A model generated the notes under the pieces. The model saw only the letters and a list, made by a program, of their open reading frames with translations. It searched no databases and was not told where the DNA came from. The translations under genes and the position numbers were made by a program. 64,000 nucleotides of DNA, taken from contig NZ_JAHTLF010000018.1 in NCBI RefSeq assembly GCF_024614185.1, positions 407,821 to 471,820 on the forward strand, in the 5' to 3' direction. The DNA is from Nocardioides carbamazepini. GTDB taxonomy: Bacteria > Actinomycetota > Actinomycetes > Propionibacteriales > Nocardioidaceae. This document shows, one piece after another, positions 19,908 through 28,662 of this stretch; the stretch's first letter is position 1, and each line of letters begins with the position of its first letter.

Positions 19908-20679
19908 GGCCGTCCACCTCCAGCTCGCGGGCGGAGTCGAGGAGGTAGCGGGTGTACTCGTGCTGCGGGTTGTGCAGCAGGTCCATCGCCGGCCCGTGCT
20001 CGACGAGGTTGCCCTGATGGAGCACGTTGACCCGGTCGCAGGTCTCGGCGACCACGCCCAGGTCGTGGGTCACCAGGAGCACACCGCACTGGATCTGCTC
20101 GGTGAGCTCGACCATCAGGTCGAGGATCTGCGACTGCACGGTGACGTCGAGCGCGGTGGTCGGCTCGTCGGCCAGCAGCAGCCGGGGCCGGCAGGCGAGC
20201 GCCATCGCGATCATGATCCGCTGGCACATGCCGCCGGAGAGCTGGTGCGGGTACTTCCGCGCCGCCTCCGCGGGCTGGGCGATCCGCACCTGCTCGAGGA
20301 GCTCGACGGCCTGGACCCGGGCGTCGCGACGGCTGACCCCCTGGTGCAGCGCGACCATCCGGGCCACCTGCTCGCCGACCCGCATCAGCGGGTTGAGCGA
20401 GTCGCGGGGGTTCTGGAAGATCATCGCGAAGTGACAGGCGACCGAGCGGCGCTCGACATCGGTGACGTCCTCTCCGTCGACGAGGATCCGGCCCGACGTC
20501 TGGTGCACGCCCCGCGGCAGGATGCCCATCACGGCGTACGACGTCATCGACTTGCCGGAGCCGGACTCGCCCACCAGTCCGACGATCTCGCCGGGCGCGA
20601 TGTCGAAGGAGACGTCCTCCAGGATCTGCGTGCCCGCGGCCGTGGCGATGCCGAGGTTCTCGACCACCAGGCGGCTCAT
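19900..20679 (-). CDS. oligopeptide/dipeptide ABC importer ATPase (DppD type)
   Basis: 259 residues. Walker A GESGSGKSMTSYAVMG, the DppD-like MIFQNPRDSLNPLMRVGEQ segment, signature LSGGMCQRIMIAMAL, Walker B LLLADEPTTALD and ITHD-like LLVTHDLGVV are all present. It works with the DppF-type subunit on the cytoplasmic face of the permeases. Overlap with the permease gene is 4 bases. Confidence 0.92.
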   Translation of the reverse strand: MSRLVVENLGIATAAGTQILEDVSFDIAPGEIVGLVGESGSGKSMTSYAVMGILPRGVHQTSGRILVDGEDVTDVERRSVACHFAMIFQNPRDSLNPLMRVGEQVARMVALHQGVSRRDARVQAVELLEQVRIAQPAEAARKYPHQLSGGMCQRIMIAMALACRPRLLLADEPTTALDVTVQSQILDLMVELTEQIQCGVLLVTHDLGVVAETCDRVNVLHQGNLVEHGPAMDLLHNPQHEYTRYLLDSARELEVDGRA

Positions 20680-21521
20680 GCTCGATCACCGCCGAGGTCG
20701 TCGCCGATGAAGTGCAGGGCCATCACCGTGATCGCGATGAGCAGGCCGGGGAAGAACGCGGTCCACCACTGGCCGGTCAGCATGTTCGCCGCGCCCTCGG
20801 AGACCATCACTCCCCACTCCGCGGTCGGCGGGTGGATGCCGACGCCGAGGTAGGCGAGACCCGAGACGTTGAGGATGGAGTAGCCGCAGACCAGGGTGAG
20901 CTGCACCGCGGCGGGGCGGATGGAGTTGGGCAGCAGGTGCCGGAAGGCGACCCGCGGCCAGCGCGCGCCGGAGACCCGGGCGGCCGCCACGTAGTCGAGC
21001 TCGCGCTCGCTCAGCACCTTGGCCCGGACCAGTCGCACGAACGGGGCGACCTGGGCGATGGCGAGTGCGATCGCCAGCTTGGGCAGCGACTCGCCGATCG
21101 AGACCAGCAGGATCATCGCCAGCACGAAGCCGGGGAAGGCCATCAGGATGTCGACGCAGCGCATGATCACGTCATCGACGAGGCCGCCGAGGTAGCCGGC
21201 GATGACGCCGATCGCGGAGCCGATGATCATGGCGAGCACGGCCACGCTGACGCCGATCGCGAGGTCCAGCCAGATCGCGTTGACGCAGCGGGCGAAGATG
21301 TCTCGCCCGAAGCTGTCGGTGCCGAACCAGTGTGAGCCGGACGGTGCGAGGAAGGGCTCCGCGACCCGGGCGCTCGGGTCGTCCACGAGGAACGGCCCGA
21401 CCAGCCCGAGCACGAGCAGGATGCCGACGATGGTCAGGCCGACGAGGAGGAAGGGGCGGCGCAGCAGGGTGCCGGGCCAGGCACGGGTGCCGGCGGTGGC
21501 GCCGGCGTCGATGGTGCTCAT
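20676..21521 (-). CDS. oligopeptide ABC importer permease (DppC type)
   Basis: 281 residues with an N-terminal cytoplasmic tail and about six helices. Typical DppC features are GTDSFGRDIFARCVNAIWLDL after the first helix and the EAA loop DYVAAARVSGARWPRVAFRHLLPNSIRPAAVQ, followed by LGVGIHPPTAEWGVMVSEG. It forms the channel with the DppB-type subunit, whose gene it overlaps by 4 bases. Confidence 0.93.
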   Translation of the reverse strand: MSTIDAGATAGTRAWPGTLLRRPFLLVGLTIVGILLVLGLVGPFLVDDPSARVAEPFLAPSGSHWFGTDSFGRDIFARCVNAIWLDLAIGVSVAVLAMIIGSAIGVIAGYLGGLVDDVIMRCVDILMAFPGFVLAMILLVSIGESLPKLAIALAIAQVAPFVRLVRAKVLSERELDYVAAARVSGARWPRVAFRHLLPNSIRPAAVQLTLVCGYSILNVSGLAYLGVGIHPPTAEWGVMVSEGAANMLTGQWWTAFFPGLLIAITVMALHFIGDDLGGDRA

Positions 21522-22543
21522 GAGTTGCTCCCTCCCAGACGGACGCGGGGGTCGATGACGCCGTAGACGAGGTCGACCACGAGGTTGAGCAGGATGTAGA
21601 TGGTGCCGATGATCAGCGCGTAGCCCTGCAGCAGGCCGAGGTCGTTGCTGCCGAGGGCGTCGTACGCGACGCGGCCCATGCCGGGCCAGTTGAAGAGCCG
21701 CTCGACGATGATGTTGCCGCCGAGCAGGAAGCCGAAGACCAGTCCGATGGCGGTCAGCACCTGGAGCATCGCGTTGCGCAGCTGGTCGCGCAGCAGCACC
21801 TCCCGCCCGGGTACGCCGTACGCGCGGGCGGTGCGGACGAAGCCGGAGTCGGCGGTGTGGAGCACGGCGGAGCGGACCATCTTGAACACCGCGGCGGAGG
21901 CGCCGAGGCCCAGGGTGAGCGCCGGGAGCGCGAGGTACTGGATCGACTGCCAGGCCAGGCCGAAGTCGCCGGCCAGCAGGCTGTCGAACACGTAGGTCCC
22001 GGTGACCTCGGGTGGCGGCAGCGTGCCGATGGCCAGCCGGCCGACCGGTCCGGGGAAGAGGTGCCAGGTCGAGTAGAAGCCGAAGATCAGCAGCAGGCCG
22101 AGCCAGATGGGGGCCATCGACGAGCCGAGCACGGCGAACAGGCGGCCCGAGACGTCACCGACCCGTCCGGGCCGGGCGGCCGCGAGCAGGCCCCAGGGGA
22201 AGCCGATCAGGAGCGCGATGACGAGGCCGGCGAACGCGAGCTCGATGGTGGCGGGAAGCCGGTCGAACAGCTCGTCGCTGACCGGGCGCCCGGTCGAGAC
22301 CGCCGGGCCGAGGTCTCCCTTGAGCAGGCCGGTCGTGTAGTCGAGGAGCTGCTTGGGCAGCGAGTCGTCGAGACGGAGCTGGGCCCGCAGGGCGTCGATG
22401 TCGGCCTGGCTGGCCTCGGGCCCGAGCCGCGCCGCGGCCGCGTCGCCCGGCAGGATGCGGACCACGATGAAGGTGACGAGCACCAGTCCCGCCACGGTGA
22501 CGGCGGAGATCGCCAGTCGCCGCAAGACGTAGCGGAGCATCAC
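21518..22543 (-). CDS. oligopeptide ABC importer permease (DppB type)
   Basis: 341 residues: first helix AISAVTVAGLVLVTFIVVRILPGD, then RLDDSLPKQLLDYTTGLLKGDLG, and the EAA loop VRTARAYGVPGREVLLRDQLRNAMLQVLT near the C-terminus. The ATG follows AAGGAGGTGGAGTG, a very strong ribosome-binding site, which suggests the permease-enzyme part of the operon can be initiated on its own after the hairpin upstream. Confidence 0.93.
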   Translation of the reverse strand: MMLRYVLRRLAISAVTVAGLVLVTFIVVRILPGDAAAARLGPEASQADIDALRAQLRLDDSLPKQLLDYTTGLLKGDLGPAVSTGRPVSDELFDRLPATIELAFAGLVIALLIGFPWGLLAAARPGRVGDVSGRLFAVLGSSMAPIWLGLLLIFGFYSTWHLFPGPVGRLAIGTLPPPEVTGTYVFDSLLAGDFGLAWQSIQYLALPALTLGLGASAAVFKMVRSAVLHTADSGFVRTARAYGVPGREVLLRDQLRNAMLQVLTAIGLVFGFLLGGNIIVERLFNWPGMGRVAYDALGSNDLGLLQGYALIIGTIYILLNLVVDLVYGVIDPRVRLGGSNS

Positions 22544-22566
22544 TCCACCTCCTTGGTCGAGTCGGT

Positions 22567-22630
22567 CGATCGGGGGGCGATCGGGGGCGATCCGGGGGCG
22601 ATCCGGGGGCGATCCGGGGGCGATCGAGGG
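22567..22630. repeat. 11-bp tandem repeat array (CGATCCGGGGG)
   Basis: Five consecutive units of 10-11 bases (three exact CGATCCGGGGG copies and two variants CGATCGGGGG(G)), followed by two decayed units, fill the gap between the binding-protein gene and the first permease gene. The array lies just upstream of the permease ribosome-binding site on the minus strand. Copy number of such arrays can change by slippage and alter leader structure. Confidence 0.85.
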
Positions 22631-22644
22631 TTGATCGACGCCAT

Positions 22645-22677
22645 CCGGGCGGGGTGGTCGCCGACCACCCCGCCCGG
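22645..22677 (-). terminator. strong hairpin between binding protein and permease genes
   Basis: Arms 22645-22660 and 22662-22677 are a perfect 16-base inverted repeat (CCGGGCGGGGTGGTCG and its complement), folding as about 14 GC-rich pairs with a tiny loop. It starts 14 bases past the stop of the binding-protein gene. Position and strength fit partial termination or 3'-end protection, the usual way binding proteins are made in excess of permeases. Confidence 0.75.
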
Positions 22678-22690
22678 GGCCGTTTGCTGG

Positions 22691-24301
22691 TCAGTCCTTG
22701 GTCAGGTACTGCAGGCGAAGCTGCTCGGTGTTGTCCTTGGTGAGCCCGTGCACGCCGTCGCGCACGACGTACGTCCACTTCGGGTTCCAGAGCGGCACCA
22801 GCGGCATCTCGTCGACGAGGAGCTCCTGCGCCTGGGCGGACACGGCATCCCGGTCGGCCTGGTCCTGGCTGCGGAAGCCCTGCTGCAGCAGCTCGTCCAG
22901 CGCCGGGTTGGCGTAGTTGTTGAAGTTGGTGCCCGCGCCGCTGCCGGCCAGGGAGGCCATCTGGTAGAACGGGTCGGCGCCCCAGGCGAGGAAGTTGTTG
23001 AGGTACATCTCCAGGTCACGGGCGTTGGTGCGCTGGGTGAACTCGGCGTCGGGCAGCGGCTTGATCTGCACGTCGATCCCGATCTCCTTCAGCGCCGACT
23101 GGATGTAGACCGCGGCCCGCGCCTCGACGGTGGAGGACTGCTTGAACGACAGGGTCGTGCTGAGGTCGCTGACCCCGGCCTCGCTGAGCAGCTGCTTGGC
23201 GGCGGCCAGGTCGGTCTTGAACGCCTCCGTCACGCTGTCGGCGTGCGTCTCCATGTTGCTCGAGACGATGCCGGACGACGCGTCGCCGTACCCGTAGAGG
23301 ACCTCGTCGACGAAGGTCTGGTACGGCATCGCGAGGGCGATCGCCTGGCGGACCCGCTTGTCGTCGAACGGCGCCTTGGTCGTGTTGAGGCCGAGGTACT
23401 CGAGGCGGTTGGACGCCTCGGACACCACGGACAGCCCGTCGGTCTTCGCCAGCTCCGCCACCTGGTCCAGCGGCAGGCCGCCGGCGAGGTCGATCTCGCC
23501 GTTGCGCAGCAGCAGCGCGCGCTGGGCGGGGTCGGAGACGAACTGGATGGTCACGCCGCCGTTGGCGATGCGGTCCTGGTCGTAGTACTCGGTGTTCGGA
23601 GCGAGCTGAATGCTCGTCGTCTTGTCGTAGGCCGCGACCTTGTAGGGGCCCGACGAGTTGCTGTTCTCCCGGAACCAGGCAGCCGCCCACGGGTCGTCCG
23701 GCGTCGCGTGCTCCTCGCCCGTCGCCTTGGAGTAGACGCCGAACGGCTGCATCGCAAGCATCTTGTCGAGCAGCGGCGTACCGAACTCGGCGGTGACCTG
23801 CACGGTCCGCGCGTCGGGTGCGGTGAAGCTGTCCGCCGTCAGGCCGACCATCGGGTAGAGCACCTTGGTGTAGGCCGCGGACATCTCGAGTCCGCGCTGG
23901 TAGGACCAGACCACGTCGTCCGCCGTCAGCGGCGTGCCGTCGGCGAACTTCAGCCCGTCGCGCAGCGTGATCGTCAGCGTCTTGCCGTCCGCGGAGTACT
24001 CGTGCTTCTCCGACAGCGCATTGGTGAACTCACCGCCGCCGATCCGCGCCGGCCCGCTCTCGCTGTACGTCTGCTCGATGACCTGCTCCACCACGGAGCC
24101 CGAGGTCACCATCGACGCCGGCGTCCGCCACTGCTGCGGGTCGATGACGTCGACCGAGCTGTCCAGGCTGATCACCAACGGCTTCTTGCCGGACGACTCG
24201 CTGTTGGAGTCGGAGCCGCAGGCAGACAGAACGAGGGCACCGGCGACCGTCAGGGCCGTCACCGACACCATCAGCCGCGATCGACGGGAGTGCGCTTTCA
24301 C
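22691..24301 (-). CDS. oligopeptide-type ABC substrate-binding lipoprotein (SBP_bac_5)
   Basis: 536 residues from a GTG placed six bases after AGGAGG; the longer upstream frame is not needed. The signal peptide ends in LVLSACGS, a lipobox, so it is a surface lipoprotein. The family-5 binding fold is visible in VIDPQQWRTPASMVTSGSVVEQV, EYSADGKTLTITLRDGLKFADGTPLTADDVVWSYQRG and MPLVPLWNPKWTYVV. It delivers peptides or peptide-like compounds to the permeases downstream. It is the first gene of the LLM/PLP/M24 operon. Confidence 0.92.
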   Translation of the reverse strand: MKAHSRRSRLMVSVTALTVAGALVLSACGSDSNSESSGKKPLVISLDSSVDVIDPQQWRTPASMVTSGSVVEQVIEQTYSESGPARIGGGEFTNALSEKHEYSADGKTLTITLRDGLKFADGTPLTADDVVWSYQRGLEMSAAYTKVLYPMVGLTADSFTAPDARTVQVTAEFGTPLLDKMLAMQPFGVYSKATGEEHATPDDPWAAAWFRENSNSSGPYKVAAYDKTTSIQLAPNTEYYDQDRIANGGVTIQFVSDPAQRALLLRNGEIDLAGGLPLDQVAELAKTDGLSVVSEASNRLEYLGLNTTKAPFDDKRVRQAIALAMPYQTFVDEVLYGYGDASSGIVSSNMETHADSVTEAFKTDLAAAKQLLSEAGVSDLSTTLSFKQSSTVEARAAVYIQSALKEIGIDVQIKPLPDAEFTQRTNARDLEMYLNNFLAWGADPFYQMASLAGSGAGTNFNNYANPALDELLQQGFRSQDQADRDAVSAQAQELLVDEMPLVPLWNPKWTYVVRDGVHGLTKDNTEQLRLQYLTKD

Positions 24302-24522
24302 CACAGGCCTCCTAGATGGAAGGGGTCTGCGCCCGCAGTGGGGGGCGAGCGCGGCGCCACTCTGCCAAGCCGGTCGTGGTGGGGACCACGGCCGGGGTGC
24401 CAAAGATCTGGACCGTTCCTTTGTGACCGGTCACAAGGCTGGGCTCGTCCAGGCGTGGGGGGCGGGTCAGGGACATGTTTCGTAACCTGGCCGTCACCCT
24501 CCCGGGGCTCACGTCCTCGCCA

Positions 24523-24816
24523 TCATCCGGCGGTGACGACCCACAGCACCTCGGCACAGCAGACTGCCACCACAGCGGCTGCGCAGACGGTGATGCGCCC
24601 CAGCGCGGTGCGGGAACCCGTCAACCCACGCCGCTCCCGACCGCTGGCGAGGGCGACCAGGGCGAGGCCACCCAGCACCACGACGGCGGCGACAGTGAGA
24701 CCGCCGCCCACCAGGAGGTGTCGGCCTACGACCAGGGCGGCCGCCGCGATGGCGAGCCGGGTGCGGGTCCAGGAGAGCCGGGTTCGTTCGGGCTGCAACC
24801 CGGCGTCGGGGTGCAT
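24523..24816 (-). CDS. DUF202 small membrane protein
   Basis: 97 residues starting MHPDAGLQPERTRLSWTRTR, the DUF202 signature, followed by three hydrophobic helices. The ATG follows immediately after the stop of another DUF202 gene. Function of DUF202 proteins is unknown; paired copies are common in actinobacteria. The pair is the tail of the mhpB transcript. Confidence 0.85.
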   Translation of the reverse strand: MHPDAGLQPERTRLSWTRTRLAIAAAALVVGRHLLVGGGLTVAAVVVLGGLALVALASGRERRGLTGSRTALGRITVCAAAVVAVCCAEVLWVVTAG

Positions 24817-25197
24817 CTACAACAGCGCCGTGAGCGCGACGACGAGCGCGAGCCCCGACACACCGAGCAGGATCGTGACCGGAGCTCGGTGCCGGGGCAG
24901 GGGCTCGCCGAGCCTGATCGCACGCTCCGTGCGGACCCAGCTCCACCAACCGTGCACACACACAGCCGCGGCGAGCAGTGCCAGTGCGGCGGCGACCGCG
25001 CCCCGGAACGCGGGATGGTCACCGAACTCCAACGCGTCGGCGGCCACCGCTAGCGCCAGACAGCCGAGAGCAGTGCGGATCCACGCCAAGAAGGTGCGCT
25101 CGTTCGCCAACGTGAATCGCACGTCGGGTTCCTCGGTGCCCTCGTACACCCAGGTGCTGAATCTGCCTGTCAGACGCTGGAGCGATGGCGCCGCCAT
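24817..25197 (-). CDS. YidH-like DUF202 membrane protein
   Basis: 126 residues from an ATG sharing one base with the mhpB stop (TGATG). DUF202 hallmark VRFTLANERTFLAWIRTALG is followed by three helices (LALAVAADAL, AVAAALALLAAAVCVHGWW, VTILLGVSGLALVVALTAL). Coupling to mhpB suggests shared transcription, although no functional link of YidH proteins to aromatic catabolism is known to me. Confidence 0.87.
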   Translation of the reverse strand: MAAPSLQRLTGRFSTWVYEGTEEPDVRFTLANERTFLAWIRTALGCLALAVAADALEFGDHPAFRGAVAAALALLAAAVCVHGWWSWVRTERAIRLGEPLPRHRAPVTILLGVSGLALVVALTALL

Positions 25198-26138
25198 CAC
25201 CGAGGACGAGCGGTGGTGACGGAGAACCCGGCGATCAGTTCGGGGATCTCCCGGTAGAACCGGTACTGCATCTCATACGGGCCGGCGGCGGACAGTGCTG
25301 CGTACGCCGACAACCAGGTGCGTACCTCGTGCGCCGAATGACCCCCCTGAGCGGTGATGTCGTCGGGAGACCAGCTGTCGATGGCAGCGGTCTCCCCTCG
25401 CTCGAGGTGATCGAGGAACCGGTTGTCCCACGCGGCATTGAGCGGCTGCATCGCCGTGGCGGTGCCGTCGGCGAACTCCCTGCCCACCTGCGCCAGCCAC
25501 TCGCCCCGGGCCCGCTCACCCTCGGCTGGGCGCGCACCGCCGGCGATCATCCGCTCCCGGACCGCGTCCGCGGCGGCGCCGAGCTGGGGTGCCGGCGGAT
25601 CGTGCGAGAGCCCGCCCGAGCCCAGCAGGAGGACCCGCTTGTCGAGACGGCTCGCCCAGCGTCCCACCGCCTCACCGAGCAGCCTGACCCGGCTCATCGG
25701 CGTGAAGGGCGGGGCAACGGAGTTGATGAAGAAGGGAATGACCGGGCGGGCCGCGATCCCGCCCCACAGCACCTCCAGGGGCTGCACCGCGCCGTGGTCA
25801 ACCTCCATGCGCAGCGACGTCGAGAGGTCGATTCCATCGTCGAGCACCGACTGCGCCAGGTCCCTTGCCAGGTCGGCCGGCACGTCCAGATCCCCGGACG
25901 TCGAGCCGAAGTCGCCCACTGAGGAGGCCGCCAAGCCGATCGCGAAGGGCGGCATCAGCTTGTAGAAGAACCCGTTGTAGTGGTCCGGCGCGAACAGCAC
26001 CACCAGGTCCGGGTCGACGTCCTCGACGAACGCTCTGGCACGCGCGAAGGACTCGTGCACTGCCTCCTCGACACCCTCAGGCAAGGAGGCGAACTCCAGC
26101 AGCGGACTGTGCGACATGCAGCAAAGAGCGACGGACAC
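25197..26138 (-). CDS. mhpB: 2,3-dihydroxyphenylpropionate 1,2-dioxygenase-type extradiol enzyme
   Basis: 313 residues from a GTG three bases after the ATPase stop, matching the 314-residue E. coli MhpB. It belongs to the class III (LigB-fold) extradiol dioxygenases, which use Fe(II) and O2 to open a catechol ring by meta cleavage. Readable blocks are CCMSHSPLLEF, VVLFAPDHYNGFFYKLMPPF, MEVDHGAVQPLE, KRVLLLGSGGLSHDPP and AAWDNRFLDHL. It supplies the ring-cleavage step missing from the dioxygenase operon upstream, although it is transcribed with the importer. Confidence 0.92.
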   Translation of the reverse strand: MSVALCCMSHSPLLEFASLPEGVEEAVHESFARARAFVEDVDPDLVVLFAPDHYNGFFYKLMPPFAIGLAASSVGDFGSTSGDLDVPADLARDLAQSVLDDGIDLSTSLRMEVDHGAVQPLEVLWGGIAARPVIPFFINSVAPPFTPMSRVRLLGEAVGRWASRLDKRVLLLGSGGLSHDPPAPQLGAAADAVRERMIAGGARPAEGERARGEWLAQVGREFADGTATAMQPLNAAWDNRFLDHLERGETAAIDSWSPDDITAQGGHSAHEVRTWLSAYAALSAAGPYEMQYRFYREIPELIAGFSVTTARPR

Positions 26139-26140
26139 GG

Positions 26141-26986
26141 TCAGCCCACCTTCTTGTCGGTCCTGGCGGCCGACGCCGCTCGGATCTCGGACAGCACTCT
26201 GCCGCGCAGAGCGGCGTACTCGGGGAGCGCCTTGGTGGCGATCTGATCGCGTATCGGCCCCAGCGGCACATCGAGACAATCAGCGACCTGGGCCGGCTTC
26301 CCTGCCAGCACGACGATGCGGTCAGACAGGTAGACGGCTTCATCGATGTCGTGGGTGACGAGCAGCACCGTCATGCCGAACTCGCGACGCAGGCGCAGCA
26401 CGAGATCCTCAAGGTCGAAGCGGGTCTGGGCGTCGACCGAGGCGAACGGCTCGTCCATCACGAGGACTTCAGGTTGATAGGCGAGCGCCCGGGCTATCGC
26501 CACCCGCTGCTGCATGCCGCCGGACAGCTGCCACGGGTACTTCTCGCTGTCCCCAGCCAGACCAACCGCGTCCAGAGCGGCCGCGGTCCGGCTCCGCACC
26601 TCGGTCCGAGCGACCTTGGCCGACCTCAGGGGCAGCGCCACGTTCCGCTCGATGGACATCCACGGCAGGAGGCTGCGGCTGTAGTCCTGAAGCACGAGGG
26701 CCAGTTGTCGAGGAGGCTCGGTGACCCGTTCACCGTCGAGACGCACCTCCCCGGCGGTGGGCTGCATCAGCCCGCTCAGCACCCGCAGCAAGGTGGTCTT
26801 GCCGATCCCCGACGGCCCGACCAGGGAGACGAACTCGCCGCGGGCGATCGTGAAGGAGATGTCACCCAGCACCGGATGCGCACCGGCCGCGGAGGAGTAG
26901 GAGAAGGCAACGTGATCCGCTGCCATCACCGTGTCGAGGCTGGGGCGCGTCGCCCCGGCGACGGCGTCGCCCTTGATGCTGGTCAT
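26141..26986 (-). CDS. ABC importer ATP-binding subunit (aromatic locus)
   Basis: 281 residues from the ATG placed five bases after AGGTGG. Walker A GPSGIGKTTLLRVLSGL, signature QLSGGMQQRVAIARAL, Walker B VLVMDEPFASVDAQTRFDLEDL and the switch THDIDEAVYLSDR are intact. Very similar in kind to the ATPase near 8.5-9.3 kb, including the MSIERNVALPLR segment, so the two importers are paralogous. It serves the two permeases just upstream. Confidence 0.92.
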   Translation of the reverse strand: MTSIKGDAVAGATRPSLDTVMAADHVAFSYSSAAGAHPVLGDISFTIARGEFVSLVGPSGIGKTTLLRVLSGLMQPTAGEVRLDGERVTEPPRQLALVLQDYSRSLLPWMSIERNVALPLRSAKVARTEVRSRTAAALDAVGLAGDSEKYPWQLSGGMQQRVAIARALAYQPEVLVMDEPFASVDAQTRFDLEDLVLRLRREFGMTVLLVTHDIDEAVYLSDRIVVLAGKPAQVADCLDVPLGPIRDQIATKALPEYAALRGRVLSEIRAASAARTDKKVG

Positions 26987-27037
26987 TGAGGCCACCTGTG
27001 GGTTGTCGGGGTCGGGAGGGAGGCGTTCTTCATCGGG

Positions 27038-27868
27038 TCAGCCCGCGGCGTGCATCGCCCGACGCGCGAAGTGCCAACGCAGCACGAAACGCTCGAGCAC
27101 GGTGAAGAGCAGGGTGATGAGATAGCCGAGCATCCCGATCAGCAAGGCGCCCGCCCACATGTCGACGAGTGCGTAGCTCTGTTGCGACTGGAGCACGAAG
27201 AATCCGAGTCCACTCGATGCCACCAGCATCTCCCCAACGATCATCAGTACCAAGCCGATGGCCAAGGAGGTGCGGATGCCGGCGAAGATCTGCGGTGCCG
27301 CGGCGGGCAGAAGCACCCGGAAGAGCAGGGTGCCACGACCGAACCGGTAGGAACGAGCCATGTCGCGAAGGCCCGGGTCGACAGCGCGCACCCCGTCCTG
27401 AGCTCCGAGCAAGATCGGCCACACCGCCCCCGCCAGGATGAAGGACACCCTCATCCCGTCTCCGATGCCCGCGACGGCGATGAACGCGGGCAGCAACGCC
27501 AGCTTCGGCAGGGCCCAGCCAAAGCCGAGAACCGGGGACACGATCTCCCGGACCCGTCTCAGCGAGCCGAGCACGACACCCAGCGGGATTCCGACAGCGC
27601 ACGAGAGCACGATGGCCAGCCCGAAGTTCCGCAGGCTCGGCCATACGTCCGTCGGCACTCGATCGAACAGCCAGAGCTCTTGGAATCGCGCCCAGATCTC
27701 CGATAGCGGAGGAAAGTAGAACGACGTGCTACCGCTCGAGAGGACCCACCACAGCGCCAGCACCACCACCGCGAACCACAGTTCGCGGGCGACGGTCAGG
27801 GCCAAGCGAGGCAATCGGCCGAAGGCTCGCCATGTCAGGACGTGACCGGGCGCTGCGAGGGGTGCCAC
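27038..27868 (-). CDS. ABC importer permease (aromatic locus)
   Basis: 276 residues from a GTG after AGGAAGG, overlapping the previous permease gene by 34 bases; a longer frame upstream is a shadow of that gene. Six helices, with the EAA loop RDMARSYRFGRGTLLFRVLLPAAAPQIFAGIR. The pre-helix motif FYFPPLSEIWARFQELWLFDRVPTDVWPSLRNFG closely echoes the equivalent part of the 9.3-kb permease (ISSRFSELWLFERVGSDVWPSMRNLA), supporting common ancestry of the two importers. Confidence 0.9.
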   Translation of the reverse strand: MAPLAAPGHVLTWRAFGRLPRLALTVARELWFAVVVLALWWVLSSGSTSFYFPPLSEIWARFQELWLFDRVPTDVWPSLRNFGLAIVLSCAVGIPLGVVLGSLRRVREIVSPVLGFGWALPKLALLPAFIAVAGIGDGMRVSFILAGAVWPILLGAQDGVRAVDPGLRDMARSYRFGRGTLLFRVLLPAAAPQIFAGIRTSLAIGLVLMIVGEMLVASSGLGFFVLQSQQSYALVDMWAGALLIGMLGYLITLLFTVLERFVLRWHFARRAMHAAG

Positions 27869-28662
27869 GACAAGACCTTCCTCTCGATGACGGTGAACAC
27901 GGTGTTGACCAGCAGGCCGATCACTCCCGCGACGACCACGAGGGCATACATGCCGGCCAGGTCGTTGCTGGTCTGGGCGTCGAAGATGGCGCGGCCCAGC
28001 CCCGGTGCCGAGGTCACCATTTCCGAACCGATGGTCAGCAACAGACCCAGGACGGCCGACACCCGCGCGCCGGTCAGTAGGTAGGGCAAGACGGTCGGCA
28101 TCAGCACGGACGCGAAGAACCGGGGACCACGGATCCGGTACGCACGTGCTGTGTGGACCAGCGTTCCCTCGAGATCGTGCACGCCGTACATGGACTGGAT
28201 GAGGATGGGCCACACCCCTCCGAGTACGACGAGGAAGATCTTCATCTCCTGCGACGGACCGAAGAAGAGAAGAACGAAGGGGATCAACACCACCGGCGGT
28301 GTCGCGCGTACGAACTCCAGAACCAGCCGGACCGAACGGTAGACGCCGTCCCGCCAGCCGAGCAGGGCGCCGAGGGGCACCCCGACCAGGACGCAGACCG
28401 CCAGCCCGACCAACCAACTGGTCAGCGAATCCCCGACGGCCGTCCACAAGGCCGCGGTGAAGACGACGTCACCCAGCGCGCCGGCGATTCCACTCAGCCT
28501 CACGGCGCCCGAGGCGGGCAAGACACCGGTGCGCACGAGCAGGTCCCAGGACGCGAGCAGAAGCACGACGAGCGCGAGCTGCGGGGCGAGGTTGCTGCAC
28601 CTCCCTGCCCCTGCGGTTCGGGTGCGTACGCCCCGCAGAGCCTGGACGGTCACGGACATCAT
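27835..28662 (-). CDS. ABC importer permease (aromatic locus)
   Basis: 275 residues, about six helices (LVVLLLASWDLLVRTGVLP first), EAA loop HTARAYRIRGPRFFASVLMPTVLPYLLTGAR. The ATG overlaps the binding-protein stop by 4 bases. It makes a heterodimeric channel with the next gene product. Family members move small carboxylates and sulfonates; here the neighbours suggest an aromatic or arylalkanoic acid. Confidence 0.9.
   Translation of the reverse strand: MMSVTVQALRGVRTRTAGAGRCSNLAPQLALVVLLLASWDLLVRTGVLPASGAVRLSGIAGALGDVVFTAALWTAVGDSLTSWLVGLAVCVLVGVPLGALLGWRDGVYRSVRLVLEFVRATPPVVLIPFVLLFFGPSQEMKIFLVVLGGVWPILIQSMYGVHDLEGTLVHTARAYRIRGPRFFASVLMPTVLPYLLTGARVSAVLGLLLTIGSEMVTSAPGLGRAIFDAQTSNDLAGMYALVVVAGVIGLLVNTVFTVIERKVLSWHPSQRPVTS

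Noticed and set aside
22567..22630. Short tandem repeats as a CRISPR array
   Set aside because: Units are 11 bases, contiguous, without spacers, and no cas gene is present. I saw no CRISPR anywhere in the window.
21857..25219. Plus-strand open frame of about 1,120 codons across the binding-protein and permease genes
   Set aside because: It is antisense to clear ABC-transporter genes, is rich in Arg/Gly/Gln/Asp low-complexity sequence, and has no domain; it arises from high-GC codon bias.
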